A stretch of DNA of 64,000 nucleotides, taken from positions 1 through 64,000 of the forward strand of contig NZ_WMEU01000003.1 in assembly GCF_009856295.1 (NCBI RefSeq), read 5' to 3'. The stretch is from Pontibacillus yanchengensis. GTDB lineage: Bacteria > Bacillota > Bacilli > Bacillales > BH030062. A model generated the notes under the pieces. That model made no database searches. It was not told where the DNA came from and was given only the letters and a program-made list of their open reading frames with translations. Position 1 is the first letter of the stretch; each line of letters begins with the position of its first letter. A program made the position numbers and the translations under genes. Positions 63,871-64,000 of this stretch are shown here, in pieces.

Positions 63871-64000
63871 GTGGAAAATGATGAAGAGAAAGATTACTTA
63901 GAAAAACGAATTCAAATGGCAGGTGAATTTGCACGTTTGGAAGCGAAAATTTATGGTACTTATGTAGTTTATATGGATGAATATGAGGGATTAGTAAGGG
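63871..64000 (+). CDS. Hypothetical protein, 5' part only (runs off the window)
   Basis: An open frame starts with GTG at 63871 and runs to the window edge without a stop: 43 codons, charged and helical (EKRIQMAGEFARLEAKIYGT). A GGGAG motif lies about nine bases upstream. It is too short to identify. Confidence 0.4.
   Translation, partial: MENDEEKDYLEKRIQMAGEFARLEAKIYGTYVVYMDEYEGLVR

Noticed and set aside
1..64000. CRISPR arrays, rRNA genes, restriction or abortive-infection systems
   Set aside because: No regularly spaced identical repeats, rRNA-like blocks or recognisable defence genes were seen.

Overview
The window looks like the chromosome of a low-GC, endospore-forming, flagellated Bacillaceae, probably halotolerant or halophilic. 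Sporulation genes (spoIID, spoIIQ, spoIIID), mbl, flhO/flhP and fabZ lie in the order familiar from Bacillus, and the secreted proteins are very rich in Asp and Glu. The genus is inference; a Pontibacillus- or Halobacillus-like organism would fit.

Layout. 0.2-10.5 kb: an 11-gene nuoABCDHIJKLMN operon (complex I without the NADH-input subunits EFG), split between nuoH and nuoI by a dispersed repeat. 11-22 kb: ywzB, ywmB, murA, spoIID, spoIIQ, an orphan AimR-like receptor, a cluster of short palindromes, spoIIID, mbl, flhO, flhP, an EpuA-like gene and fabZ. 22-31 kb: an acidic lipoprotein, a small minus-strand gene, comK, an acidic secreted protein, and a TetR-controlled RND efflux pair with a visible promoter and operator. 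31-33 kb: a PAS-GGDEF-EAL protein. 33.5-46.5 kb: a divergent cell-wall polysaccharide cluster (MurJ/Wzx-like flippase, glycosyltransferases, CsaB pyruvyltransferase, UDP-ManNAc dehydrogenase, WecG/TagA transferase, PIG-L deacetylase, O-antigen-ligase/polymerase-like protein). It directly precedes S-layer genes. CsaB-type pyruvylation of wall polysaccharide is what SLH domains bind, so the two blocks form one envelope system.

46.5-54.7 kb is the most striking part. An SLH protein, a small secreted protein and an 885-residue S-layer-like protein are followed by an ORF-less group II intron. Its 34-nt domain V and domain VI lead straight into a reading frame with no start codon of its own (exon A). 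About 1.5 kb further on, a second, isolated domain V-VI pair leads, in the same way and at the same junction trinucleotide, into another start-less surface-protein reading frame (exon B). A decayed, frameshifted reading frame lies between them. This layout matches the alternatively spliced S-layer group II intron described in Clostridium tetani, and suggests that one S-layer gene here makes several C-terminal isoforms by ribozyme splicing.

54.8-64 kb is accessory DNA: a stand-alone DnaA domain I protein, two tandem serine recombinases, small minus-strand genes, a tyrosine recombinase, an XRE regulator, an IS607-resolvase-like protein that has lost its catalytic residues, and unknown or broken genes.
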